Below are positions 45,737 to 56,240 of a stretch of 64,000 bases of DNA, piece after piece. The notes beneath the pieces are model-generated. The model searched no databases and was not told the DNA's origin. It saw only the letters and a program-made list of their open reading frames with translations. Numbering within the stretch: position 1 is the first letter of the stretch; each line of letters starts with the position of its first letter. The position numbers and the translations under genes were made by a program. The stretch is from Sarocladium kiliense (lineage: Eukaryota; Ascomycota; Sordariomycetes; Hypocreales; Sarocladiaceae): assembly GCA_030734395.1 (NCBI GenBank), contig JAUZTG010000047.1:62001-126000 (forward strand). Direction: 5' to 3'.

Positions 45737-46928
45737 CTATTCGCTCTCTACCTTCACATCGCCCGGCACAATCCGGATGTGACGTTCATAGTACTGTAGC
45801 ATCTGACTTCCGTTAGTCCTCAATCCTGCATCGCGCGCACTTTGCAACCGCACTCCTTACCTTCTGTGGCAACTTCTTGTTCACGACATGCGTCTCATGT
45901 CGTGTCTTCTGTCCATTCTTCCACGTCAGAAATACGAAAAGCTTCCCTGTCGCTTCATCCTGCGACGCCTCAATGTTCTCCACCAAGTCTTCCCACGATC
46001 CCGCTGGTGGCGCCCATTTCTTGCTCGTTGCTGGAGCTGGGCTGTCTGCTGGGTGAACGCCGTTCTTCCGTGATCTCTTTGCTGCTGCACTCGAGGTGCT
46101 GCTTGGTTGTCTGCCACGCTTCTTTCCCTTCGCTGCCTTTTCAGATTGTTCAAAGATTGCCTCGCGGCCTCCGATGCTTTCGAGATATGCGTCGAGAACC
46201 TCTTCCGCATCTTCGCGTCTATGTTCAGCAAAGTCAGTATATAGGCAGAGATGATCATGATCGTGAAGTCATACAGGGTCTGCTCTGGCTCCCACGTCAG
46301 ATCTGACTTCTTGTCCCAGCCCTCCCATTTTACTTGGAACTTGAGCGATCCCTGCTTGTAGCGTCAGATTCGATGCCCAGTAGCGGCTGTCTCGGGATCT
46401 TACGTCTTCATCCAACATGTGCTTTCGAATCGCCTCGATGACGTAGCTATATCACCGATCAGTACAACAAGCCGGGTTCCATGCGCCGACAGACCTACAC
46501 TTCTTCCTCTCCTTCATCCTCTTCTTCGCCTTCTTCCTCTTCCTCGTCTTCGTCCTCCATATCGCAAGCGCCAGGCATGTCCTTCACTCCAATGAGTCCC
46601 TCCTTCTGAGGTTTCGCATCATCGCTTTCTTCATCCTTCTCGGTTCGCTTGCGCACGGGAATATCGAAATCATCGATCTCGAAATCGTCTTCTGGAAGCG
46701 CTACAAGATATTTAGTCCTCTTGTCACGTGTGCGCACCATCATGGCTTCTCGGTAAGGTGGCGCATGGGTATGAATAATGGAAGGCGGTTGCGGCTGGGC
46801 GTGAGCATTGAAGCAGCCCACCCGAGGTCGGAGCGCTTCACGGTGCTGCTTGGACTGGCCACCAGGTGGCAGCAACTGGCAATTGGCCCTCGTTGTGATC
46901 TTGGGAGAGTGTACTTACGAGGAGGCAT
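45737..46928 (-). CDS. HP1: heterochromatin protein 1 (chromodomain + chromo-shadow)
   Basis: Six exons (46928-46919, 46700-46499, 46446-46404, 46351-46275, 46218-45861, 45802-45737) sum to 251 residues. A very acidic run (residues 49-70) precedes the chromodomain, 'YVIEAIRKHMLDEDGSLKF', 'QVKWEGWDKKSDLTWEPEQ'. Its aromatic cage is Tyr72, Trp94 and Trp97 (the last is Tyr in many HP1s). A Lys/Arg/Ser hinge (138-178) leads to the chromo-shadow domain ('WEDLVENIEASQDEATGKLF', 'VFLTWKNGQKTRHETHVVNK', 'MLQYYERHIRIV'). It corresponds to Neurospora HPO, Aspergillus HepA and yeast Swi6. It binds H3K9-methylated nucleosomes in the nucleus and supports silencing. The first coding exon is only 10 nt and is followed by the longest intron in the gene (218 nt). 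Confidence 0.92.
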
Positions 46929-48548
46929 TGTGCTTAATTTGCCTTGGAGTATACAGATGCGCACGTATGATCCTGAAGACGTCGAGTACCTTCAAAGAAC
47001 GGCAAGGTCACTTGGCGCTGACGCGCAAGGCTGGCTGCGACGCGATGGGGAAGAAAACTGGGGTGACAAGCTAGGTTTACAGTGGCTGCACTTTGATGAC
47101 ATAATCGGCTTCGAACTCAAGCAACAGCTGATCTCAATTACATGACCTAGAACATGGCAATTGTAGTTGTACCATAGAATTAAGCTTCTCAACCTGATGT
47201 TCTTATGATTCTTAATCAATATCAAACGACCCTTCTCAAGGCCTTGAAGAATGTCTCAATGTCCCTCGAACGGTCGATTGAGATGCAGTGGCGACCATCG
47301 AAGGTAGTCCTAGGTCTGGCTAGCTACTAGCACCCTAGTCTTAAGCTCTCCACGTGCTGTCGGTTGTGAGCACGCCTGTAGATTTACCGTCAGAGCGTTG
47401 GGGCAAGCACAGGCAACACATGCAGCACAATTGATTCACCCGAGTCAGTGTCTGAATTGTGCACTCACCACTGCGATGTGCATTGGCGCAGATCAAGCAC
47501 AATTTTTTGGGCAATGCCTCACATCACGACACGACACGACACGACCAGCTGGATCATTCCAAAGCGGAAATGTTACCCCCCTCCCATCCGTCCCTCGTGT
47601 GTTTGCTGGCCGGGCTGTGACCATTAGGAAAGTGATCAACGCGTCCATTGGCCGCTTGTCCCACTCGTGTCTCTCTCTACCCACTCATGTTGTCTCCCTC
47701 GCGCCAACACCAGCTATGACTGGCCCTTGCATCGGTCTCCAAGTGGGGGGCACTATCGGCTCGACGCGTCCTGGAGCTGCATTTCGCATCTCGCTCCATG
47801 GAGGCGTCTGCTTCTGCTGATTGGCTGCTGATGCCCTGCACTCTCACTGCCCTCCCTGTCTCAACAAGGATACAAGCATCCCACTGCCACTCTTCTTGCC
47901 CTCTCCTGGCCTTTTCCTACTCCTCAGCTCTCGTCAATCCTCGACACCCGTCCTGCATCATCGCGTCCTCTCTTTCGACCTCTTCTCGACCTGCAGCAAT
48001 TCCTCCAGCGTGTCTCCGCCTCTGCAGCATTTGGGACCTGGCGCCTCTCAAAACCACCGTCCACTTCAGTCTCATCTCCTGCAGCCCCCTGTGCCACCTC
48101 CTGCTCGCATACGCTTCGTCCTTTGGTTCACATTTGCTCCCAAGTCTCGCCACTATTACTCGGCTTTCCATAGTCCTGCTGTTCCTGCGTCCCGTGGTGT
48201 CCCCGCTTGTTACCGCCGCTCGATTCCTTATTACCTATCCCCTCCCACTTTACGGCCTTGCCACCCTTCCCTACTCTACAAGAACAGTCGGGCTAGGAGG
48301 GGATCAACAACACGGAACACAACATAAACACAATTCATCAAGACGAAAATAAACAGCCACCTCTCTCGCAGTTTGAGTCGAATCATTGTGGGCTTGCCGA
48401 CACCCATTCTGAGCCTGACAGTCAACCCATTCAGCTTCAGGCTTCCAGACTATCCACACCTTTCATCTTGAGGCACATCATAGGAGTGCCTCGCTGGATC
48501 CGTGTTTAATTCTGCATTGCCGTCAACAGGTCTAGCATCGCACTCACA
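46929..48548. other. divergent 1.6 kb region between HP1 and the KEN-box protein gene
   Basis: Holds both promoters. A 5-base ACGAC unit is repeated four times at 47526-47545. From about 47820 to 48340 the plus strand is strongly pyrimidine-rich and open in two frames (up to 184 codons) without domain content; I read this as a long leader of the downstream gene. Confidence 0.5.
47526..47545. repeat. ACGAC x4 microsatellite
   Basis: Four perfect copies of a 5-base unit in the divergent HP1 promoter region. Confidence 0.75.
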
Positions 48549-49861
48549 ATGGCATCCGTCACCCGTCAACCTTTTGCTCCCCTTAATGAAGCCCGTCTTC
48601 AGACTCTGACGAGCCTCAAGAACAGACAGAATGGTATGTGAAACTGTGAAACACTTTCCGGCTCGTCGTGAACCATGCTTCAAGCAATAGTTGTGGCGAA
48701 ACTGATGCTAATAAGCACTGAATAGCTGCCTCAGCCTCCAACACTCCCATCGGAAAACGGAAGGCAGAGTCTTTTGAGATCGACAATTTCGAGAATGTTG
48801 ACCCTGTCGTCTTCTCGAAGCGCTCCAAGGCTTCTTCGGGAGGAGACTTGGTCAAGGACTTCGTCAAGCCAGCCAGCTTCGTCCTCACAGATGCTGCTAC
48901 ACCTCTCCCTCTCCCAGCAGCCCGTACTTTCACCAACCCCATCAAACCCTCTTCAACTCGTCGCACTTTGCAGCCAAAGTCCCCAGTGGCTAAATTGAAC
49001 ACCGGCATCACCAAGTCTTCGCCTTTCTCTGTCCCGGCGGGGCGCTCTCCTACCCGAGGCAAGCGTGCTGGTCTTCTCTCAAACCGCCGCCGAACGGCCG
49101 GCTCCTTCGCTCGCGTTGATCCCCCTTCCTTCCAGCTTGATGCATCAACTCCATTTTCCCTTGACGCTGCCCTCAAGGGGACCATCTCTGGATATGAAGC
49201 AAAGCCCAAGGCTACTAAGAGCACCTCATCTGCCCTGCTTGAGTCCTCGGATATGAAGGCCAGCTGGTTCTTCGATATCCACGAGGACACTCCAGAGCAG
49301 GAGATGACCAATCTCCTTCAACATAGCACCTGTGTTCTCGATATCTCCTCGGACGAGGAAAGCGAGAGGAAGGCCACACTGGAGCGTGCTGAGGGACGCG
49401 ACAAGGAGAACGTCCCACCTGTTGACGATGTGTCCCAGACCTCCGCTCGCCGCGCCCCTCGCCTGAGCACGGAGGACATGGTTGTCGAGAAGGAGCGTGT
49501 GGCTCTGGGTGAAATGAACACAGCAGACTTCTACGCTGAGGGCTGCGATGAGACATCTGTCATTATCGTTCCCGCCGATGCAGAGGAGTGTGCTCAGGTG
49601 GAGACCACCGGAGTAGACACTGCAACGAACAACTTTGCTTTCGCCCCTGAGCTCAGCAAGTCCGAGCCCGCGGCAGAAGTTTCTGCCAGCATTGATGCTC
49701 TCATGTCTAAAGAGCCTGAGGATTCGAGCAAGGCTGCGCTTCTTCAGCCGATGGAAGGCACTGGTGAGAGTTTCGAGCTCTGGGAAAGCGGAAGCAACAA
49801 GGATGAGACAGAGGCCGTCGAATCAGTCGTGCCTGCAGCCCCTGCGGACTCTACTTCATGA
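48549..49861 (+). CDS. disordered KEN-box protein, unknown function
   Basis: Two exons (48549-48633, 48726-49861) encode 406 residues. No folded domain is apparent. The N-terminal half is basic, with Ser/Thr-Pro sites in CDK-like context ('TPIGKRK', 'SPVAK', 'SPTRGKR'). An RxxL element occurs in 'KRAGLLSNRRR'. Residues 255-257 are a KEN box in 'GRDKENVPP', the classic context for APC/C-Cdh1 destruction. The C-terminal half is strongly acidic and ends in Ala/Glu/Asp/Ser. The block 'ESFEIDNFENVDPVVFSKR' near the start looks conserved. Basic-then-acidic layout with degrons recalls cell-cycle substrates such as securin, but no family similarity is visible and that is conjecture. The gene lies between HP1 and thymidylate kinase. 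Confidence 0.78.
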
Positions 49862-50453
49862 CAAGTCACAAAATCCTTGGAATGCAGTAATGACGATGGT
49901 GACAGTTGATCTATACTTGAATGTTGGAGTACTCTGGGCTGGAATACCACGGTTTTGTTTCAATGGCGTTCGGGAGATTCTGGAATGAGGGAAATATTGG
50001 CATGGACTCCTGTACTTTTAATACTTGCTTTTGGTGTTGATTCTTCTTTTTGAAGCAATTGAACTTTGAATGTTTTGCTCATCCTTCAATCATCCTCGTG
50101 TAGCCAGCCTGCGAAGCACGTCTGCCTTCGCTCCCTCCTGCTGTAGGTGGAGCGTATGTGTATTTCGGTCGGATAGGTCAGAATCAATAACCAATCGTAG
50201 CTATTCCCTGTCTCTATCGACATGTAGGATTGACTGGATCAGCCTCCTTGAAAGCTTCTGCTAAAGGGCGGAATGCCTGCCTCCTTCGATGCCCCTCGCC
50301 TACGAGAGGGGCGCCTTGCAACCCCACCACACCACCATGGTCTCACCACACCTCACACTGCCACCTCAAACAGCTCGACATCCGGACCTTGTCTCAAAGT
50401 TCTGCCATCAAGAAAGAGATTCGTTCGGCAGTTCAACTCGAGAGACAAACATC
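49862..50453. other. intergenic, thymidylate kinase promoter
   Basis: About 590 bases between two plus-strand genes. The open frame of thymidylate kinase extends upstream to 50289, but residues there have no counterpart in the family. Nothing else recognised. Confidence 0.5.
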
Positions 50454-51320
50454 ATGACTTCCACAGCATCGGACCAAGGTGTCCCACGGGGCGCTTTCAT
50501 CGTACTTGAAGGGTTGGATCGGAGTGGCAAGACAACACAGGTAAAGCTGCTGGAGCAGCGGCTGGCGCAGAGCGGGAAACGCGTCCAAGTCATGAGGTTC
50601 CCAGGTGAGACCTCGAGACGCCATTTCCGTTTCCAGAGATGGTGACACTGACTCCTTCAAGACCGAACAACGACGATCGGGAAGATGATCGACAGCTACC
50701 TGAAGAGTGATACCGAGATGGACGACCATGTCATCCACCTCTTGTTCAGCGCCAATCGTTGGGAAGCAGCGTGAGAGTCCTTGAACATGGAAACTTTGTT
50801 CCACACACTTGTCTAACAACATCCTAGCAAAACCATTGAAGCTACCCTGGCCGCCGGTACTACCATCATCTGTGACCGATACTACCATTCCGGCATCGTC
50901 TACTCTGCCGCCAAACAGAACCCTTCCCTGCAACTAACCTGGGCACGCAGCCCAGAGCGCGGTCTTCCCCGGCCGGATCTCGTATTGTTCCTCGACCTCT
51001 CGGCGGAGCAAGCGCGAGCTCGGGGTGGGTACGGCGAGGAAGTGTATGAAAAGGAAGCTATGCAGAAGCGTGTACGAGAGCTTTTCTGGGCACTGAGCAT
51101 GGGTGGAAAAGACCAGCATGCAGAGGAGATCTTGGGCATTGCTGAAGCTCGGAGGCTCGCGGAGGGCGGAGCGTGGAGGCAAGAAGAGGAGGATCTCGTG
51201 GTCGTGGATGCGGGTGGTAGTGTTGAAGAGGTGCAGGGGGAGATCTGGAAGAAAGCTGAGGCGAGGGTGGAACAGGTGATCAAAGGAGAGTTGGGAACAC
51301 AGGTTCGAAAGATCCAGTAG
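50454..51320 (+). CDS. CDC8: thymidylate kinase
   Basis: Three exons (50454-50604, 50662-50770, 50828-51320) give 250 residues. The P-loop is 'FIVLEGLDRSGKTTQVKLLE'; 'RFPDRTTTIGKMIDSYL' is the DR(x) substrate motif; 'HLLFSANRWEAAKTIEATLA' and 'IICDRYYHSGIVYSAAK' bind dTMP; 'LPRPDLVLFLDL' follows. The enzyme phosphorylates dTMP to dTDP for DNA synthesis. The C-terminal part is longer than in yeast Cdc8 (216 residues) because of an insertion around 'GGKDQHAEEILGIAEARRLA'. ATG 50454 is chosen because the family similarity starts soon after; an upstream in-frame ATG at 50289 would add an unrelated 55 residues. Confidence 0.94.
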
Positions 51321-51392
51321 CGACGAAAGACGCGAAAGAGTTGTCATTGCCCATTCTCATCGTCTGTCCCCAAAATAATGCCCTCTTCCCAT

Positions 51393-52421
51393 TTATATCC
51401 TGCCTTGTGACCAAAGATAATACGAGATTCCCACAATTCCGATGCCGTACCCGAAGATGTACATGAGCCACGTACTGATTGCCATGCTGAAGATCGTCTT
51501 GACAGCCGCATCGAATGCCTCTGCGTCGTTCTCGTGAGGGAACGGTTGCGAGGGAACAGGCTTCTTGAGGAAGCTGCACAACGGGGCCCAACCATCGGTG
51601 ATGTCCATCTCTAGGAGGCCCTTCTTGGGCACTGAGGCACGTACCATGGCATTGTGCTTGGCTTTGAGTTCTGCAAGTAAATTGTCAGCGTACATGTTCA
51701 GCGATGGCTGGGCTAGGCTCGTCAATAGCTGTCAGCCTTTGCGAGAGCTCACCTTTTCCAACGTCTTTGCCATATTGCTCGTCCACGCTGTAAGACAATG
51801 ACAATTAGAAATGACTTCAAGCATAAGCTGCACCATGTGATTCTGTACTAACAATGCGATCATCTCTTGACTCCAGTAGGGGATCCATCTCCAAGTGAAG
51901 CATGGCCATAGCAGTATCTTCAATGCCCAGTTCGGGAACGAAGCATTCTTGATGACTACTTCCATGCTCTTCCACCACTGTTCGGTGTCCCTATCTGTGA
52001 GCACGACCTTGGCATCAGGGTAGAGCTCAAGTAGCTCTGGGAGAAACTGGACAGGCGGGGTGTCGGTGATGGCGACGTAACCGATAGTAGCCTCACGAAG
52101 GAGCTTGAGGAGCTTGGGCTTGTCCTTGCGCGCCTTGAGAATGCGGTACCATTGTCTTGCGTACTCTTTGATGATGGTCAGCTTCTGTTCAATGCGAAAT
52201 GCCGTCACTGACAACGCCAACGTGACGATGCTGCAGCTGAGAGATTAGGGTCAATTACCATCTTCACGTCCATAAAGCGCATTACCACCATGGAGAACCG
52301 GACCATCAAGGAGGATCTCAAGCGCCTTCGCCATAGAACTGGTGCCTGTGCGAGAGTAGCCAGCCGCAATGACCTTGGGCTCCACGGTGGGATTCGTGGG
52401 CTTGGAGGGGATGGCGCCCAT
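51393..52421 (-). CDS. Sulfotransfer_4-family P-loop protein
   Basis: Four exons (52421-52259, 52207-51853, 51787-51753, 51670-51393) encode 276 residues. The P-loop-like 5'-phosphosulfate motif is 'VIAAGYSRTGTSSMAKALEI'; then 'GYVAITDTPPVQFLPELLEL', 'YPDAKVVLTDRDTEQWWKSM', and the conserved 'ITDGWAPLCSFLKKPVPSQP'. The end is hydrophobic ('WLMYIFGYGIGIVGISYYLW'), a likely membrane anchor. The start 'MGAIPSKP' fits an N-myristoylation consensus (Gly2, Ser6). Both ends thus point to a membrane location. Fungal members are widespread, often wrongly labelled epimerases, and mostly uncharacterised; sulfotransferase activity is inferred from the fold. A degraded relative lies at 14-14.9 kb. Confidence 0.88.
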
Positions 52422-53025
52422 GGTGGAGGATGAGGTCGAGCAAGCTGATCGCAATCGTGCTAACTGGGTGGCTACTGAGTATGGCGACTTCAGCGCAAGT
52501 TCTGATGAGATGATGATGATGATGAAAAGAGAGGTTGGCGACAGCGATATGCGTGAACGTCAGACACAGAGCGATTGGCGCTGGCTGGCCAAGCGCCAAG
52601 CGCCACCTTCAACTGAAGCTCGACCCCTGGGCCTATTCTAGATGGCGGCGGCGGCGTCGCAGGGGTTGTCCACTAGTAACCATCAAAGAGGAAGGTGTTT
52701 TTGCGTCGAAGTGTTTTCTAGAAGCCAGCCTTGGAGGCTGTTCTTTTGATTCTGCATCCTTATTTTTCTGCATCGCTTATTCTTGAATTTTTAGGTTGTG
52801 AGATCTGTCGCGTGATCAAGATGGCATGTCGGAGATAGCAGACCAAGGTTAATAGGCGTCTAATCTCATCATCCAAAGAAGCTGGCATTCACCACCCTCT
52901 ACGATAAAGGTTCTTTGATCCATCAGGCGTGACATTCTTTTATTTGGTGAGTATCTCACCATTTCCGCCATGAAAACTCCATTCTCCCACCTTGTCATGC
53001 CCGTCAAGTCTGAGAGGTACAGCGC
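52422..53025. other. intergenic, sulfotransferase-like gene promoter
   Basis: About 600 bases. A GAT/ATG trinucleotide run occurs at 52505-52525. No gene supportable. Confidence 0.5.
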
Positions 53026-53877
53026 CTAGTGGAAGACCACAGTCTTCACGCCGTTGAGGAACACCTTTTTCTCTGCATACATCTTGACCGCCTGGGCCAG
53101 CACCTGACACTCAACATTGGATCCAGCCTCGGTCAAGTCCTTGGGCTCAACAGCGTGGTCAACTCGCGCAACACCCTGCTCAATGATTGGGCCCTCGTCA
53201 AGGTCCGCAGTGACGAAGTGCGCGGTCGCACCGATGATCTTGACGCCACGCTCATAGGCCTGGTGGTAAGGCTTCGCACCCTTGAAGGACGGGAGGAAGC
53301 TGTGGTGAATGTTGATGATGCGTCCAGACATGGCTGAGCACAGCTTGGGTGACAGGACCTGCATATACCGGGCGAGAACGACAAGCTCAATCTTATGCTC
53401 AGCGATGAGATCCAGAATCTGTGTCTCTTGCTCGGCCTTGGTGTCCTTGGTCACAGGCAGGTGGCGGAATTCGATACCGTAGCTCTGGGCGAGGGCAGCG
53501 TACTCTGGGTGGTTAGAGACGATGAGAGGCACCTCGATGCGAAGCTGGCCGGTCTTCATGCGGAAGAGCAGGTCATTAAGGCAGTGGCCGATCTTGGAGA
53601 CCATAATGAGAACCCTCGTCTTCTTAGCGACAGGGCGAAGGTCGTACTCCATCTCATACTTGGCGGCAAGCTCGTCGAATGGCGCAGTCAGGTGGGAAGT
53701 GTCCGGCTCCTCGATCGGGCCAAAGTGCACACGCATGAAGAAACGCTTAGACGCAGGATCAGAGAACTGCTGCAGGTCGAGAACATTGTGCTGCCGCTGC
53801 GCGAAGACGCTGGTGACGGCGTGGACGATGCCAGGCTTGTCCGGGCAGGACAGCGTCAGGATGTGATCGTTGGCCAT
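53026..53877 (-). CDS. purU: formyltetrahydrofolate deformylase (PurU type)
   Basis: A single exon of 283 residues, matching PurU length. An N-terminal ACT domain ('HILTLSCPDKPGIVHAVTSV') precedes the formyl-transferase fold: 'VLIMVSKIGHCLNDLLFRMK', 'VPLIVSNHPEYAALAQSYGI', 'ELVVLARYMQVLSPKLCSAM', 'RIINIHHSFLPSFKGAKPYH' and 'ATAHFVTADLDEGPIIEQ'. The Asn-x-His ('INIHHS') and Asp ('DLDEGP') catalytic residues are present. It hydrolyses 10-formyl-THF to THF and formate, balancing one-carbon units. PurU is well known in bacteria and present in many filamentous fungi. No targeting peptide is visible. Confidence 0.95.
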   Translation of the reverse strand: MANDHILTLSCPDKPGIVHAVTSVFAQRQHNVLDLQQFSDPASKRFFMRVHFGPIEEPDTSHLTAPFDELAAKYEMEYDLRPVAKKTRVLIMVSKIGHCLNDLLFRMKTGQLRIEVPLIVSNHPEYAALAQSYGIEFRHLPVTKDTKAEQETQILDLIAEHKIELVVLARYMQVLSPKLCSAMSGRIINIHHSFLPSFKGAKPYHQAYERGVKIIGATAHFVTADLDEGPIIEQGVARVDHAVEPKDLTEAGSNVECQVLAQAVKMYAEKKVFLNGVKTVVFH

Positions 53878-54711
53878 GTTGAAGAGGGGGTATCTAAGGC
53901 CGGGTTGAAAACTGGAAAAAGAATCAGCCCGATGAACTGCAGAATGAAGTGAGGCTCAATAGCAATGTCTGAGGTAAGGTAAGCCATGTACATACATATG
54001 GGGTGGACGATTATCGTCGTGACAACGTGGTGAGTCAGGCAAAGAAAGGTGTGTGAGTGAATTTTCATGCCCTCCAGCGGTCCGAGTCTTAGTATCTCGG
54101 GATCTTGCAAACGTTCTCGGGAAGCGTTCCCACTGGCAAAGCACCGAATTTCCTGCTAGACCGAAAATTAGGCTCTCGTCTAGACTCCACGGACCCTGCA
54201 TATATGGATTTCTTTCGGTATTCGGTAGTCTCGATCGGCTGGGTCTTTGTCCTTTACCTTATGTACCTAAGCTTTTGCCTTTGCGACCGTAGGGCTTAGG
54301 ATATGCAATGCCGCTGCCTCCGTTCCGGATACGGAAATTGACAGCTTGCGGCTTGTTGTTCACGAACAGACCACATGCACCAATGTCTTCAGTAAATAAT
54401 CATGGGGGGTTTTTCAGAATCGTTCAATATCTTCGCCAACTGTCCTATGAAGGACCAAACTAAGCATCACACACATTCTCTGGTCTAAGGTATGCACAAA
54501 CAGCACCATCGCATCGAAAGAGGCAGTTTATTTGCATTACTATCCATCCTAAACACCAAGTACTCGTCTCTCCAAATTATGCTTAAACATGAACAGCTAC
54601 CCTTAGCTGTAGCCCGTGGTATCAATTTCAGGCCGTCAAAATCGTTAACAGGTTCAGGTTGCCGCAAGACATAGTCATATCGCAGTAAGGTTGCGGTCTT
54701 TGGGTATTATT
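53878..54711. other. intergenic, PurU promoter
   Basis: About 830 bases between the start of the PurU gene and the 3' end of the PAP2 gene, both on the minus strand. Short frames only; nothing recognised. Confidence 0.5.
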
Positions 54712-56240
54712 CTAGACAATGTTGTCTCCCTCAGTGTGGGCGCCCACAGGGCGACGAGGGATGCTAGAGTCGTTGTAGTGGCCGCTGGTACGGCCAGTCA
54801 AGCCGCCGTCATACTCGTTGGTATGTCCAGTCATGCCATTGTTATGGTGAAGTCCATTGGCATGGCCAGTCAAGCCATTATTGTGGTGATGTCCGTTGGT
54901 ATGGCCAGTCAAACCATCGTTGTGGATGCTATTGGTACCCATGCCGTTGCTGTGGCCAATGCCATGGCCATGGCCGTTGGAAACACCATCATGGTGGTGG
55001 TGACCCTTCAAGCCCTTGCTAGCCAGATGTCCGCCAGCGGCCGCTCTGCCTCCCCAACCAACCTTGCGTGTGAAAACAGCATGCTCGAGCTCAACATCCC
55101 CACCACCAGCTCCGTACATGAAAGGAGAGCCACGGTTGAGGGGAATATGGTTGTAGCGCCAGTCCCAGATCGCAGCGTACACCATGCGGTAGCTCGAGAA
55201 AGCGAAGACGGTGCCAATGGCGGCACCGGCGAAGATGTCGTACCAGTTATGGTACTCATCGATGGTGAGAGCACCTCCGATAAGAACGGCGCCGAGAATA
55301 GGAGCGTAGATGGCAATGAGCTTCCAGAAGGCAGGGTGGTAGTTTGAGAAGACCTTCAGCTTTGCGTTGAGGTACAAGTAGAGGAAGACAAAGCCAGCAA
55401 AAGCAGCGGTAGTGTGGCCGCTTGGGAAAGACTCCAGTGCATCGTTGATCTCGGCCTTGTCACCAGTGCAGATCTCCGGACGGAAGTAGATCTCCTTGAA
55501 ACCATCACCTGATCCCTGCGCCGCCTGGATGAGCGCCGGATCAGGCTTGCAGACGTCTAGGAAGTGAGGACGCAGACCACCAATGAGCCACTTCACGAAT
55601 ACCTGGAAGACGGCGGCTCCGATGAGGGAGTACAGGAGACCGATAGTGGCGTTGTTGACATCCCAGAAAGAGCGGACGCGAATCTGCATGACCAGGAAGA
55701 TGACAATGGGAACGAAGACCGCGAGCATAGCAGCGGCCCAAATGGGGATGATCTCCTTGCGGGAGGGGTAGGCGAAGTCAGGGTGTACAATTTCACCATC
55801 GGAGAAGGTGATGGCGAAAGATCGAGACGGAGCAGGGTCAGCAAAGTAGACCTGGAGAACATTGTCAGTAAGTTATGGTTCTTGTCCAGATGTGCAAATG
55901 GCATGGCATTGAGTTGACTTACACCGAGGCCGATGGCACCAAGAATGGCCATGGTGATCAGATCCAGAGCAGTGTGCTTCAGCCACTGACCGAACGTCGG
56001 CCTCTGCGACATGCTGTAAGGAGAAGCAGCCGCGCCCTTGCGAGCAAATGGACCGCGACCACCGCGTCCCTTTGAGCGTCCGCCAAAGCCTCCACCACCA
56101 CCGAAGCGTCCACCGAAGCCACGCTTCTCATGAGTAGCGGGAGTGTGATGTGTAGCAGGAGCATGAGTAGCGGGATCATGAGCAGGCGCACCCATCGTCG
56201 GGGAGTGGGCCGCTCGGGGCTGGCGATTGAAGAAACCCAT
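54712..56240 (-). CDS. PAP2-superfamily lipid phosphatase with RGG-like and His/Gly-rich tails
   Basis: Two exons (56240-55923, 55851-54712) encode 485 residues. The first about 70 residues hold His/Ala/Pro repeats and then a Gly-Arg-Phe stretch ('FGGRFGGGGGFGGRSKGRGG'). Six transmembrane segments follow, as in Dpp1/Lpp1. Motif 1 is 'KWLIGGLRP' (Lys193, Arg200), motif 2 'PSGH' (249-252), and motif 3 has His307 and Asp311 in 'IDEYHNWYDIFAG'. However, the Ser-Arg expected six to seven residues before that His is Ala-Leu ('GGALTIDEYH'). From about residue 400 the tail is His/Asn/Gly-rich with 13-residue repeats ('HNNGLTGHANGLH'). Such enzymes dephosphorylate phosphatidate, diacylglycerol pyrophosphate or related lipids at membranes. 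The altered motif 3 makes activity uncertain. Confidence 0.88.
54780..54930. repeat. 39-bp coding tandem repeat in PAP2 tail
   Basis: About four imperfect 39-base units encode 13-residue repeats of the type His-Asn-Asn-Gly-Leu-Thr-Gly-His-x-Asn-Gly-x-His. The unit length keeps the frame, so copy number can vary without harm. Confidence 0.85.

Noticed and set aside
47798..48352. Two overlapping open frames of 168 and 184 codons
   Set aside because: Both arise from a pyrimidine-rich leader (Ser/Leu/Pro-rich translations) and compete with each other; no domain.
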